A stretch of 64,000 nt of DNA from Penium margaritaceum. Lineage: Eukaryota; Streptophyta; Zygnematophyceae; Desmidiales; Peniaceae. Both the position numbers and the translations under genes were made by a program. The stretch covers positions 9,219 to 73,218 of the forward strand of contig SZWC01003568.1 of assembly GCA_023375785.1 (NCBI GenBank), read 5' to 3'. Below, in pieces: positions 1 to 11,699 of this stretch (positions are counted from its first letter, which is position 1; every line of letters begins with the position of its first letter). The notes below the pieces were generated by a model. That model did not search any database and was not told where the DNA came from. It was given only the letters and a program-made list of their open reading frames with translations.

Positions 1-444
1 CTGAGGGTCGACCTTCCATCCGGTGGCTACGCACTCGGCAGTGAGGGACTCAATCTGTTGCAGGATCTCCATGATGTCGTCGCCTTTGTTGGCTCGGAGG
101 GTGACGAGCCTCTTGAAGACAAAGAGCTGGTTAGCAAGGTTGGTGGACTGGTAGATGGTGCAGAGTTTCTTCCAGGCCTCCGTGGCCTCCGTGCATCCTT
201 GGATGAGGGAGCGCTGCGTCGGAGCAAGCGCATACACCAACAAAGCAAGCGCCTTCTTGTTGCGCTTCTTGTACGCTTCCACTTCCTCCGGCGTCGCGGT
301 ATCCAGAGGGGCAGTTTCTTCACCTTTGACCAGCTCAAGCAGGCCCTTGTCATCAAGGAAGACCTCAAACTCCCACCTCCAAAGGTAGAAGCCAAGTCTG
401 TCGAACTTGGAGACGCCGATGCTATCTTGCTCGGTCGGTGCCAT
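1..444 (-). CDS. gag: Copia Gag, N-terminal part (partial, cut by window edge)
   Basis: The reading frame starts at an ATG at 444 on the minus strand (protein begins MAPTEQDSIGVSKFD) and is open to the window edge, giving 148 residues. It matches the N-terminal half of the Gag at 22813-23484 nearly residue for residue. The family pattern is that of UBN2/Copia Gag: a tryptophan-containing N-terminal segment (LWRWEFEVFLDD), a helical middle (AWKKLCTIYQSTN) and the ECVATGWKVDPQ region. Gag of this class forms the cytoplasmic virus-like particle. No host function is implied. Confidence 0.85.
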   Translation of the reverse strand, partial: MAPTEQDSIGVSKFDRLGFYLWRWEFEVFLDDKGLLELVKGEETAPLDTATPEEVEAYKKRNKKALALLVYALAPTQRSLIQGCTEATEAWKKLCTIYQSTNLANQLFVFKRLVTLRANKGDDIMEILQQIESLTAECVATGWKVDPQ

Positions 445-529
445 GGCGCGCGGCGGTAGCATGAACGTTGTAGAGCTAGGGTCCTTCTAGGCACGTGGGT
501 CCATAACCCTTTGTTGGCTCTAGTGGGTG

Positions 530-1237
530 TGGAGGCACTCTCAGGGATGGCTAGCTCTCACTGGTTCACGCTACCAAGGTTTGGGGCAGCCAAGGGACAC
601 CTTTGGTGAAGAGTGTGGAGCACAAGGATCATGGATGTGAGGGGACAGAACACGTCGCATTCAGTAGAACTGAATCGAAACACGATTTTTGTTATTTTGC
701 ATATTGAGATTATATCGGATCCTTATAGCCTGTGATCTCAGCTTTCCAACGCATCCAAGGACGCCCAAAACGGAGCTGCAGAGCCCCTGCTACGACCGTC
801 GAAGTAACCCTTGGTGGAGCCGCCCACCTGATCTTGCACTCTAGGCAACGGGAGGCGCTTCGACGATGACCCGTCGAAGAGCCTTTCCTCACCCAGAAGT
901 CAAGGAGAAGTTCATCCTGGTCAAGGAGGTCCTTATGGTCACCTCATTCATGCTCCAGGTGCATTTGGAAGCCATTAGGAATGAACTCGGATCCCTTGTG
1001 GTGGAATATCCAGCCACCCATGGCGGGTACCAGATTCTACCCACCCAATACCCGTTTTCCGGGCTAGGCTAACTTTCTGAATACTCACTCAAATCGAGCG
1101 ATTCAAAGTTCGATCCTGCATGGAAAAATCCAAGGAATCCAAATCAAAAGTCAGATCAGGTGTTCGACCACTCCTCAGTGGTCACACCAGGAAGTACACT
1201 CAACGGTACTCATGGCAAGGGGCACACCATGTCAACA
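530..1237 (-). repeat. Copia LTR, 708 bp
   Basis: The segment matches 18326-19033 and 23570-24277 along its whole length, with scattered substitutions. On the minus strand it starts TGTTGACATGG and ends at a CA, the usual TG...CA form. It lies between gag leader (left) and satellite (right), so it is the 5' LTR of the element at 1-1237. The left boundary is uncertain by a few bases. Confidence 0.88.
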
Positions 1238-4200
1238 GTACCCTATGCACAGTCTCAGGCACCCTAGGCACAGGCCCAGGTACAATAGGGACAGGCACAG
1301 GTACCTTAGGCAAAGGTGCTTGTACTCTAAGCAGAGGCGCAGGTACCCCAGGTACAAGCACAGGTACCCTAAGCACAAGCGCAGGTAGCATAGGCACAGG
1401 CGTAGGTACCCTAGACCCAGGCGCAGGTACCTTAGGCACAGGCGTAGGTACCCTAAGCACAGGCGCAGGTACCCTAGGCACAGGCGCATGTACCCTAGGC
1501 ACACGCGTAGGTACTCAAGGCACAGGCGCAAGTACCCTAGGCACAGGCGCAGGTACCCTAGGCACAGGCGCAGGTACCCTAGGCACAGGCGCTGGTATCC
1601 TAGGCACAGGCACAGGTACCTTAGGCACAGGCGCAGGTACCCTAGGCACAGGCGCACGTACCCTAGGCACAGGCGCATGTACCCTAAGCACAGGCGCAGG
1701 TACCCCAGGCACATTCGTAGGTATCCTAGGCACAGGCGCAGGTACCCTAAGCACATGCGCAGGTACCCTTGGCACAAGCGCAGATACAATAAGCACATGC
1801 ACAGGTACCCGAGGCACACGCGTAGGTACCCTATGCACAGTCTCAGGCACCCCAGGCACAGGGGCAGGTACCCTAGGGACAGGCGCAGGTACCTTAGGCA
1901 CAGGCGCTGGTACTATAAGCACAGGCATAGGTACCCTAGGCACAGGCGCAGGTACCCTAAGCACAGGCACAAGTACCATAGGCACAGGCGCAGGTACCCT
2001 AGGCACAGGCGCGGGTACCTTAGGCACAGGCGCAAGTACCCTAGGCACAGGCGTAGGTACCCTAGGCACACGCGAAGGTATCCTAGGCACAGGCGCAGGT
2101 ACCCTAGGCACAGGCGTAAGTACCCTAGGCACAGGCGCAGGTATCCTAGGCACAGGCGCAGGTACCCTAGGCTCAAGCACAGGTACCCTAGGCACAAGCG
2201 CAGGTACCCTAGGCACAGGCGCAAGTACCCTAGGCACAGGCGTAGGTACCCTAGGCACACGCGAAGGTATCCTAGGCACAGGCGCAGGTACCCTAGGCAC
2301 AGGCGTAAGTACCCTAGGCACAGGCGCAGGTACCCTAGGCACAGGCGCAGGTAACCTGGGAACAGGTGCAGGTACCCTAGGCACAGGTGCAGGTACCCTA
2401 GGCTCAAGCACAGGTACCCTAGGCACAAGCACAGGTACCCTCATCACAGGCACAGGTACCCTAGGGACAAGCGCATGTACGGTAGGCACAGGCGCAGGTA
2501 ACCTGGGCACAGGTGCAGGTACTCTAGGCACAGGCGCAGGAACCCTAGGCACAGGCACAGGTACTCTAGGCACAGGCGCAGGTAACCTGGGCACAGGCAC
2601 AGGTACCCTAGGAACAGTTGCACGTACCCTAGACATAGGCGTAGGTACCCTAGGCACAGGTGCAGGTACCCTAGGCACAGGCGCAGGTAACCTGGGCACA
2701 GGCGGAGGTACCCTAGGCATAGGCACAGGTACCCTAGGCACACGCGCAGGTACCCTAGGGACAGGCACAGGTACCCTAAGCACAGGCACAGGTACTATAG
2801 GCAACCCCGCGCAAGTACCCTTAGCACAAGCGTAGGTACCCTAGGCACAAGCGCAAGTACTCTAGGCACAAGCGTAGGTACCCTAGGCACAGGCGCAGGT
2901 ATTATAGGCACAGGCACAGGTACCCTAAGCACAGGCGCAGGTACCATAGGCACAGGCGCAAGTATCCTAAGCACAAGCGCAAGTACCCTAGGCACAAGCC
3001 TAGGTACCCTAGGCACAGGCGCAGGTACCCTAGGCAAAGGCGCAGGTATCCTAGGCACAGGCGCACATACCCTAGGCACAGGCGCAGGTACCCTAGGCAC
3101 AGGCGGAGGTACCCTAGGCACAGGCGCAGGTACCCCAGGCACAGGTGCAGGTACCTTAGGGACAGGCACAGGTACCCTAGGCATAGGCGCAGGTACCCTA
3201 AGCACAGGCGCAGGTACCCTAGGCACAGGCCCAAGTACCCTATGCACAGTTGCAGGCACCCCAAGCACAAGCGCTGGTACCCTAGGGACAAGCACAGGTA
3301 CCCTAGGCATAGGCACAGGTACCGTGGGTACAGGCGTAGGTACCTGAGGCACAGGGGTAGGTACCCTAGGTACAGGCGCAGGTACCCTATACATAGTCGC
3401 AGGCACACCAGGCAAAGGCGCAGGTACCCTAGGGACAGGTGCAGGTACCCTAGGAACAGGCGCAGTTACCCTAAGCACAGGCAGAGGTACACTAGACACA
3501 GGCACAGGTACTCTAGGCACAGGCACATGTACCTAAAGCACAGGCGTAGGTACCCTAGGCACATGCGCAGGAACCCTAGGGACAGGCGCAGGTATCCTAG
3601 GCACAGGCGCAGGTACCCTAGGCACAGGTGCAGGTACCCTAGGCACAGGCGCAGGTACCCTAGGGACAGGCGCAGGTAGCCTAGGCACAGTGCAGGTACC
3701 CTAGGCACAGGCGCAGGAACCCTAGGGACAGGCGCAGGTACCCTAGGCACAGGCGCTAATACTCTAAGCACAGGCGCAGGTACCCTAGGCACAAGCACAG
3801 GTACCCTAAGCACAGGCGCAGGTACCATAGGCAAAGGCGTAGGTACCCTAGGCACAGGCACAGGTATCCTAGGCACAGGCGCAGGTACCCTAGGCACAGG
3901 TGCAGGTACCCCAGGCACAAGTGGAAGTACCCTAGGGAGAGGCGCAGGTACCCTAGGCACAGACGCAGGTACCCTAAGCACAGGCGCAGGTACCCTAGGT
4001 ACAGGCGCAGGTACCCTATGCATAGTCGTAGGCACCCCAGGCACAGGCGCTGGTACCCTAGGGACAGGCACAGGTACCCTAGGCACAGGCGCAGGTACCC
4101 TAGGCACAGGCGCAGGTACCCCAGGCACATGCGCAGGTATCCCAAGCAGAGGCGTAGGTACCCTAAGCACAGGCGCAGGTACCCTAAGCACAGGCGCAGG

Positions 4201-5299
4201 TACCCTAGGTACAGGCGCAGGTACCCTATGCATAGTCGTAGGCACCCCAGGCACAGGCGCTGGTACCCTAGGGACAGGCACAGGTACCCTAGGCACAGGC
4301 GCAGGTACCCTGGGCACAGGCGCAGGTACCCTAGGCATAGGGGCAGGTACCCTAGGCACAGGCGCAGGTACCCTATGCACAGTCGCAGGCACCCCAGGCA
4401 AAGGCGCAAGTACCCTAGGGAGAGGCGCAGTTACCCTAGGAACAGGCGCAGGTACCCTAAGCACAGGCGCAGGTACCCTAGACATAGGCGCAGGTACCCT
4501 AGGCACAGGCGGAGGTACCTAAAGCAAAGGCGCAGGTACCCTAGGTATAGGCGCAGGTACCCTAGGGACAGGCGCAGGTATCCTAGGCACAGGCGCAGGT
4601 ACCCTAGGCACAGGCGCAAGTACCTTGAGCACAGGCGCAGGAATTCTAGGCAGAGGCACAGGTACCCTAGGCACAAGCGCAGGTACCCTAGGGACAGGCG
4701 CAGGTACCATAGGCATAGGCGCAGGTACCCTAGGCACAGGAGCTGGTACCCTAGGTACAGGCACAGGTACATTAGGCACAGGCGCAGGTACCCTAGGCAC
4801 AGGCGCAGGTACCCTAGGTACAGGCACAGGTACCTTAGGCACAGGCGCAGGTACCCTAGGCACAGGCGCAGGTACCTTAGGCACAGGCGCAGGTACCCTA
4901 GGCACAGGCGCAGGTACCTTAGGCACAGGCGCAGGTACCCTAGGCACAGGCGCAGGTACCTTAGGCACAGGCGCAGGTACCCTAGGCACAGGCGCAGGTA
5001 CCTTAGGCACAGGCGCAGGTACCCTAGGCACAGGCGCAGGTACCTTAGGCACAGGCGCAGGTACCCTAGGCACAGGCGCAGGTACCCTAGGCACAAGCGC
5101 AGGTACCCTAGGGACAGGCGCAGGTACCATAGGCATAGGCGCAGGTACCCTAGGCACAGGAGCTGGTACCCTAGGTACAGGCACAGGTACATTAGGCACA
5201 GGCGCAGGTACCCTAGGCACAGGCGCAGGTACCCTAGGCGCAAGCGTAGGTACCCTAGGCACAGGCACAGGTACCCTAAGCACAGGCGCAGGTACCCTA
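1238..5299. repeat. 21-bp satellite array, block 1
   Basis: About 193 tandem units of a 21-bp repeat with consensus GGTACCCTAGG + CACAGGCGCA. Each unit holds a KpnI site (GGTACC) overlapping an AvrII site (CCTAGG), a single CpG, and is 67% G+C. Variants are frequent at the CpG (GCACA, GTGCA), at TACCC (TATCC) and at CTAGG (CTAAG, TTAGG). Sub-structures: two copies of a 210-bp block starting near 4016 and 4226, and a 42-bp dimer array at 4830-5083. Long open frames here arise because 21 bp is 7 codons. The block is bounded by the Copia LTR on the left and the LTR element at 5300 on the right. Confidence 0.97.
4671..5232. repeat. Higher-order satellite: 42-bp dimer x6 between duplicated shoulders
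   Basis: Units alternate between CCTTAGG and CCCTAGG forms, giving a 42-bp period with the TTAGG variant at 4832, 4874, 4916, 4958, 5000 and 5042. The segments on either side (4671-4812 and 5091-5232) are near-identical copies exactly 420 bp (20 units) apart, carrying the same rare variants (a CATAGGCATAGG unit and a TACATTAGG unit). This points to local duplication by unequal exchange. Confidence 0.9.
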
Positions 5300-6271
5300 T
5301 GTCGGAATCTTTATCAAGAGTCACACGACTCAACCAATGTTTGTCCTGGTGTAACCCAACTCTCACCGGAATGCCCACCCAACGGGAAAAGGAAAATCCA
5401 GGCGAGTCCCGGTTCATCTCCCGCGCCCCGCTAACCAAACGGCTCGGACGGCATAACCAATCAGACTCGTCTGGTTCGACCATCCGGCCATCCTAACACA
5501 CCACGTCAAACGCCAACGGACCTCCAATACCACGTATCGACCAGCAAGATCTGCCGACAGCAGCCCTGCTCCCTGGTCTGTTCTCCGTGGCGACATCCAA
5601 GGATCGGTAGAAGAAGCACGTCCTCCACCTAACATGGGAGGACTCCCAAGAGCATAAGACGAAGTGGAGCCGCACCGCTCCCTCGCACCGCACAGACACA
5701 GCAGCCGCAGCAACAGCACAATGGCGGCGCCGGTTTCATGTCTCACACCGTCCACCCTGATGGGTGTAGACACTTGTAGGCTAATTCCGTGGACTAGTAC
5801 TAATAGCAGTAGGATCCATGTACTCATTTGCCTCAGTCAATTCCTCCTCAATATCCTTCATTATCAATTGCCTCCGCTCAATTGCCGTTCCTCGCTTCAT
5901 CGCTCTCATCACACTAATCGTTGACTCCGCTCAACCATCTATCATTTCCGCAAAGATCATCGATTCCAAAAGCTGTTGTCGGATCCTCGCCTTCGTCTCA
6001 CACTCCTTGGAGTATTCATTCACCGAGGAGCCGGAACCGCAGTAGTCCTCCGTCAAAGCGCTTCGGCTGTCAGCCTCGCTTCATCACTAAAGTGTCACTC
6101 TTGATCACTCATGCTCAGCGCTTCATCGCTCCGGCTCCTCGCGCCGTTCTCTCCTGTCCGTATACTTTTGCTCCTGCTGTGACGTCATCCTCCGTCAGCC
6201 TCCCGCATCTTCGTGGTTGCTTCCGCATCACCTGCTCCCCTGCATATTCCGCTGCTCTCATTTTCCTGACA
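5300..6271 (+). repeat. 5' LTR of the 5300-9297 element
   Basis: Direct repeat of 8328-9297. It begins TGTCGGAATC and ends TTTCCTGACA, immediately before the tRNA-iMet-type primer site. Apparent open frames inside it are mirrored in the 3' copy, so they are LTR sequence rather than genes. Confidence 0.92.
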
Positions 6272-6283
6272 TGGTATCAGAGC
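6272..6283 (+). other. Primer-binding site (tRNA-iMet type)
   Basis: TGGTATCAGAGC directly abuts the 3' end of the 5' LTR. It is complementary to the 3' end of plant initiator methionine tRNA, the commonest primer of plant LTR elements, and it fixes the plus-strand orientation of this element. Confidence 0.92.
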
Positions 6284-6963
6284 CTAGAGAAACATCCGAG
6301 CACCGTCATCGTCACCTCCTTCTTTGCTGAAGTCTGAACTGCCCCACCACTCTGCGCAAATTGATCAGCAGCTACCGCATCGCTATTACTCGTTCTCACT
6401 CGCTACTGCAAGGTGGATGACGCTGTTTATGGGCACAACATCTTAAACCTTCGCAGGAGCATCATCCTCTCGTGCAGACGCCACTCCCTTTGTTACGACG
6501 CCCCTGACACCTGAACCGCTGAGCCGAGCCGCGCCAGCTACACAGCCATCACCTCGTTCCTCTTCTCTCTACAAAGGCTAAGGAAACTGTGTATAGGTGC
6601 AGTTTCTAAGGCATTACAACTTACACTCCCTCCATCACAACAGCAGCCGTAGTTTTCCAGCAACAGCAGGACAAGCCTCCCGCAGCAGTAATGACATCCT
6701 TTGTCATTTAACAACTCCTACCATCCTTCATCATGAGATTCTCTCAAGACAAAGAGGAGGCACTTGGATGCCTCCTCTTCGCACTCGCAGCCCTCATCGG
6801 TTACATCCCTCGCCTCAACTAAAGCCTGACCCTCGAACTCATCTGCTTTGGCATCATTGGGATTCTCCTGTTTGTCGGATTTCTTCTGGGACCCCTGCCC
6901 AAGCGAGCAACTACCGGGAAACTTCGATCATCTACATCATCCAGTCACATCCCTCCTACACCT

Positions 6964-8327
6964 GTGACACCATCTTCCTCCCTGGAAACCACCGCCTCAG
7001 CAGCAGCTGCACCTTCCTCCACAGATCATGCCACCAACATCATGACCTTCGAATGTACTCCACCTCCTTCAGAAGTCATTCCTCCCTTCCAGGATGATTA
7101 CTTGGACTACTACGATGACTACCTCTATCCTGATGAACCATTCTCCTCGCCTCAAGCCGTCTCCTCAACTGAAGTCCCTGACCCTACCACCACTATGGGT
7201 CTTCTCCTATTTTCCGACACTCCAATCTTCTCCCGCGAAGAGCTAAACGAGTTAATGCTTCGCAACTACGGCACCTTCATTGGCGGAGCCACCACGCAGC
7301 AGACGAATACTTCCTCTACCGTCACACCTCCGCCATCACAAGCCAAGCTTCCCTCCACCAATGAACCTGCACCACGCTCGCTATGCTCACCTTCAGTCAC
7401 CAAGACAAAAGATCGCTACATCTCGCCTCCAAAGCGAGCACAGCTGTTCAATAATACCTCGACCCTGACATCAGCAACTCCCTCCACTATCTCCAATTCC
7501 AAAGTCTTCTGTGAGAATTCAGTACCCTCCAATACTCTCGTCTCACTGCCAGCTGACAAACTTCTCTCTACACTGACACCCACTCTGCCAAGTCCTTTCA
7601 CTTCCTCACCAGATATGACAGCACTACCACCTGCCCCTGCAGTTCCGCCTGGGTTTTCTCAGACAACATCCTCTCCTCCAACATCACAGGTTGACATATC
7701 TCACTCAAACACTTGCATTGTCTCTCCTCCCTCAGCAAACTTGTCCCGCAGTTATCAGACAACTTCTCATCTGCCTTCAAACGCTCTTGAAGATGTAGCA
7801 GCTGAAATCTCTGTAATCCCACCAGTGCCATCATCAAGTCATCTGTCATCTACGGGACCACCAAGTGCAACCTCTCCCGTTTCTCAACGCGAGTCCATCT
7901 GGTTATCATCCCTCAACTCTTCTGCGATTCAACTCTCCGCATTAATGGCATACCTGCTACAAGAACCGACCTCTCTGCCAACATCGCTTGAGTCCTTTCT
8001 CCTCCCTCCAGCTCTCCAAAGCATCACGCCTCCACAACCTTCACCTGTCTGGAATTCCATCACCACTGCCCAACTGCTGTCACTATGCTATCACCCTCCC
8101 TCTGAGCTCATCTCTGACTCAGCCCTTCTTTCGCACGTGCACGAACAAGTTTTAAAGGCATGGATGCAGGATTCCACCACTTCAGCTGCTTCTCTCTCTC
8201 GCCTACAGATTCTTCAAACTGTGCAACCTGCTACTACTCAATCTCCGCATCCTCCCTGGGCTGCTGAAAAGCAACTGAGGTTACTTCTTGGTTTCTCTCT
8301 TGCAAGCCGTGTGCTCTTGAAGGGGGC
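6964..8327 (+). CDS. Ser/Pro/Thr-rich frame of the non-autonomous LTR element
   Basis: The frame opens at 6964 (MTPSSSLETTASAAAAPS) and stays open through the interior, continuing into the 3' LTR to 8787. The interior part is about 455 residues. It is dominated by Ser, Pro, Thr and Leu, with a short acidic, tyrosine-rich stretch (DDYLDYYDDYLYPDEP) near residue 45 and a more ordinary helical end (LLSLCYHPPSELISD). No catalytic motif, zinc knuckle or transmembrane segment is visible. It sits where gag would sit, between primer site and purine tract. It could be a degenerate gag or a frame open by chance in C-rich DNA. I do not assign a function. Confidence 0.4.
8317..8327 (+). other. Polypurine tract of the 5300-9297 element
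   Basis: The purine run GAAGGGGG lies immediately before the 3' LTR start at 8328, the expected place for plus-strand DNA priming. Its position agrees with the orientation given by the primer site. Confidence 0.75.
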
Positions 8328-9297
8328 TGTCGGAATCTTTATCAAGAGTCACACGGCTCAACCAGGGTCGTCCTGGTGTAACCCAACTCTCCCCGGAATG
8401 CCCATCCAACGGGAAAAGGAAAAGCCAGGCGGGTCCCGGTTCACCTTCCGCGCCCCGCTAACCGAACGGCTCAGAAGGCATAATCAATCCGACTCGTCTG
8501 GTCTGACCATCCGGCCGTCCGAACACACCACGTCCAACGCCAACGGACCTCTAACACCACGTATCGACCAGCAAGATCTGCCGAGAACAGCCCTACTCCC
8601 TGGTCTGTTCTCCGTGGCGACATCCAAGGATCGGCAGAAGAAGCACGTCCTCCACCTAACATGGGAGGACTCCCAAGAGCATAAGACGAAGTGGAGCCGC
8701 ACCGCTCCCTCGCACCGCGCAGACACAGCAGCCGCAGCAATAGCACAATGGCGGCTCCGGTTTCATGTCTCACACTGTCCACCCTGATGGGTGTAGACAC
8801 TTATAATCTAATTCCCTGGACTAGTACTAATAGCAGTAGGATCCATGTACTCATTTGCCTCAGTCAATTCCTCCTCAATATCCTTCATCATCAATTGCCT
8901 CCGCTCAATTGCCGTTCCTCGCTTCATCGCTCTCATCACACTAATCGTTGACTCCGCTCAACCATCTATCAATTTCGCAAAGATCATCGAGTGCAAAGCT
9001 GTTGCCTGATCCTCGCCTGCGTCTCACACTCCTTGGAGTATTCATTCACCAAGGAGCCCGAACCGTAGTAGTCCTCCGTCAAAGCGCTTTGGCTGTCAGC
9101 CTCGCTTCATCACTAAAGTGTCACTCTTGATCACTCATGCTCAGCGCTTCATCGCTCCCGCTCCTCGCGCCGTTCTCTCCTGTCCGTATACTTCTGCTCC
9201 TGCTGTGACGTCATCCTCCGTCAGCCTTCCGCATCTTCGTGGCTCCTTCCGCTTCACCTGCTCCCTTGCATATTCCGCTGCTCTCATTTTCCTGACA
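8328..9297 (+). repeat. 3' LTR of the 5300-9297 element
   Basis: Direct repeat of 5300-6271 with scattered substitutions. It starts TGTCGGAATC, ends TTTCCTGACA, and is followed by the target-duplication bases CCCTA and then satellite. Confidence 0.92.
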
Positions 9298-11699
9298 CCC
9301 TAGGCACAGGCGCACGTACAATAAGAACAGGCGTAGGTACCGTAGGCACAAGCGCAGGTACCCTATGCACAGTCTCACGCACCCCAGGCACAGGCGTAGG
9401 AACCCTAGGGACAGGCGCAGGTACCCTAGGCACAATCACTGGTACTCTAAGCACAGGCGCAGGTACCCTAGGCACAAGCACAGGTACCCTAAGCACAGGC
9501 GCAGGTACCATAGGCACAGGCGCATGTATCCTAGACCCAAGTGCAGGTACCTTAGGCACAGGCGCATGTACCGTAGGCACAAGCGCAGGTACCCTAGGCA
9601 CAGGCGCAAGTACCCTAGGCACAGGCGCAAGTACCCTAGGCATAGGCGCAGGTACCCTAGGCACAGGCGCAGGTACTCTAGGCACAGGTGCAGGTACCCT
9701 AGGCACAGGCGCTGGTATCCTAGGCACAGGCACAAGTACCTTAGGCACGGGCGTAGGTACCCTAGGCACAGGCGCAGGTACCCTAGGGACAGGCGCAGGT
9801 ACCCTAGGCACAGGCGCAGGTACTCTAGGCACAGGTGCAGGTACCCTAGGCACAGGCGCTGGTATCCTAGGCACAGGCACAAGTACCTTAGGCACGGGCG
9901 TAGGTACCCTAGGCACAGGCGTAGGTACCCTAGGCACAGGCGCAGGTACCCTAGGCACAGGTACAGGTACCCTAGGCACATGCGTAGGTACCCTAGGCAC
10001 AGGCGCAGGTACCCTTAGCACAAGCCCAGATCCCTAGGCACATGCGCAAGTGTAATAAGCACAGGCGCAAGTACCCTAGGCCCAGGCGCAGGTACCATAT
10101 GCACAGTCTCACGCACCCCAGGCACAGGCGCACGTACCCTAGGGACAGGCGCAGGTCCCCTAGGCACAAGCGCTGGTACTCTAAGCACAGGGGCAGGTAC
10201 CCTAGGCACAGGCGCAGGTATCCTAGGCATAGGCGTAGGTACCCTAAGCATAGGCGCAGGTACCATAGGCACAGGCGCAGGTATCATAGGCACAGGTGTA
10301 GGTACCCTAAGCATAGGCGCAGGTACCATAGGCACAGGCGCAGGTATCCTAGGCATAGGCACAGGTACCTTAGGCATAGGCGTAGGTACCCTAGGCACAG
10401 GCGCAGGTACCCTAGGCACAGGCGCAGGTATCCTAGGCATAGGCACAGGTACCTTAGGCATAGGCGTAGGTACCCTAGGCACAGGCGCAGGTACCCTAGG
10501 CACAGGCGCAGGTATCCTAGGCATAGGCGCAGGTACCATAGGCACAGGCACAGGTACCCTAGGCACAGGCGCAGGTACCCTAGGCATAGGCGCAGGTAAC
10601 CTGGGCACAGGCGCAGGTACCGTGGGCACACGCACAGGTACCCTAGGCACAAGCGCAGGTACCCTAGGCACAAGCGCAGAAACCCTCGGCATAGGCGCAG
10701 GTACCCTAGGGACAGGCGCATGTACCCTAGGCACAGGTGCAGGTAACCTAGGCATAGGTGCAGGTACTCTAGGCACAGGCGCAGGTACCCTAGGCACAGG
10801 CGCGGGTACCCTAGGCACAGGCGTAGGTAACCTGGACACAGGCGCGGGTACCCTAGGCACTGTCACAGGTACCCTAGGCACAGGCGCAGGTACCCTAGGC
10901 ACAGGCGCAGGTACCCTAGGCACAGTCGCAGGTACCCTAGGCACAGGCGAAAATACCCAAGGCACAGGCACAGGTACCTTAGAGAGAGGCGCAGGTATCC
11001 TAGCCACAGTCGCAAGTAACCTAGGCACAGGCGCAGGTACCCTAGGCATAGGCGTAGGTACCCTAGGCACCGGCGCAGGTAACGTGGGCACAGGCGCAGG
11101 TACCCTAGGCACAGGCGCAGGTACCCAAGGCACAAGCGCAGGTACCCTAGGCACAAGCGCAGGTAACCTGGGCACAGGCGTAGGTACCCTAGGCACAGGC
11201 GCAGGTAACCTAGGCACAGGCGAAGGTACCCTAGGCACAAGTGCAAGTACCCTAGGCACAGGCGCAGGTACCCTAGGCACAGGCGCAGGTACCCTAGGCA
11301 CAGGCGAAGGTACCCTAGGCACAAGTGCAAGTACCTTAGGCACAGGCGCAGGTACCCTTGGGACAGGCGCATGTACCCTAGGCACACGCGCAGGAAACCT
11401 GAACACAGGCACAGGTATCCTAGGCACATGCGCTGCTACCCTAGGGACAGGCGTAGGTACCCTAGGCACAGGCGCAGGTACCCTAGGCACAGGCGTAGGT
11501 ACCCTAAGCACTGGGGCAGGTACCCTAGGCACAGGCCCAAATACCATATGCACAGTCTCGGGGACCCAGGCACAGACGCGCGTACCCTAGGGACAGGCGC
11601 ATATACCCTAAGCACAGGCGCAGGTACCGTAGGCACAGGCGCAGGTATCCTAGGCACAGGCACAGGTACCCTAGGCATAGGCGCAGGTACCCTAGGCAC

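Larger units (their letters stand above)
1..1237 (-). mobile_element. Ty1/Copia LTR retrotransposon, 5' end only (runs off the window)
   Basis: This is the 5' end of a Copia-type element read on the minus strand: a full 708-bp LTR (530-1237) followed by a leader and the start of gag (1-444). It is collinear and close to identical with the larger copy at 18326-24277 (gag start and LTR there at 22813-23484 and 23570-24277), so it belongs to the same family. The right edge ends ...GTCAACA and then runs directly into satellite (GTACC at 1238). The rest of the element lies outside the window, so its target duplication cannot be tested. Confidence 0.9.
5300..9297 (+). mobile_element. Non-autonomous LTR retrotransposon in satellite (no pol seen)
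   Basis: The two LTRs (5300-6271, 972 bp; 8328-9297, 970 bp) start TGTCGG and end CTGACA. A primer site TGGTATCAGAGC follows the 5' LTR (6272-6283), and a purine tract GAAGGGGG precedes the 3' LTR. The element is flanked by a perfect 5-bp target duplication, CCCTA (5295-5299 and 9298-9302), which falls inside the satellite unit. The 2.06-kb interior has a Ser/Pro-rich frame but no recognisable protease, RT, RNase H or integrase, so it fits the LARD/TR-GAG class of elements mobilised in trans. The structure looks whole. The LTRs differ by a few percent by eye, so it is an old but not ancient insertion. Confidence 0.9.

Noticed and set aside
1120-2835. 571-residue Gly/Thr-rich open frame, and the many similar frames in all six satellite blocks
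   Set aside because: They follow the 21-bp unit exactly, occur in four frames at once on both strands, and have no start context or non-repeat domain. They are by-products of the repeat.
1238-5299. ACCCTAG in each unit as telomere-like repeat
   Set aside because: Plant telomeres are uninterrupted 7-bp CCCTAAA repeats. Here the motif occurs once per 21 bp and lacks the AAA.
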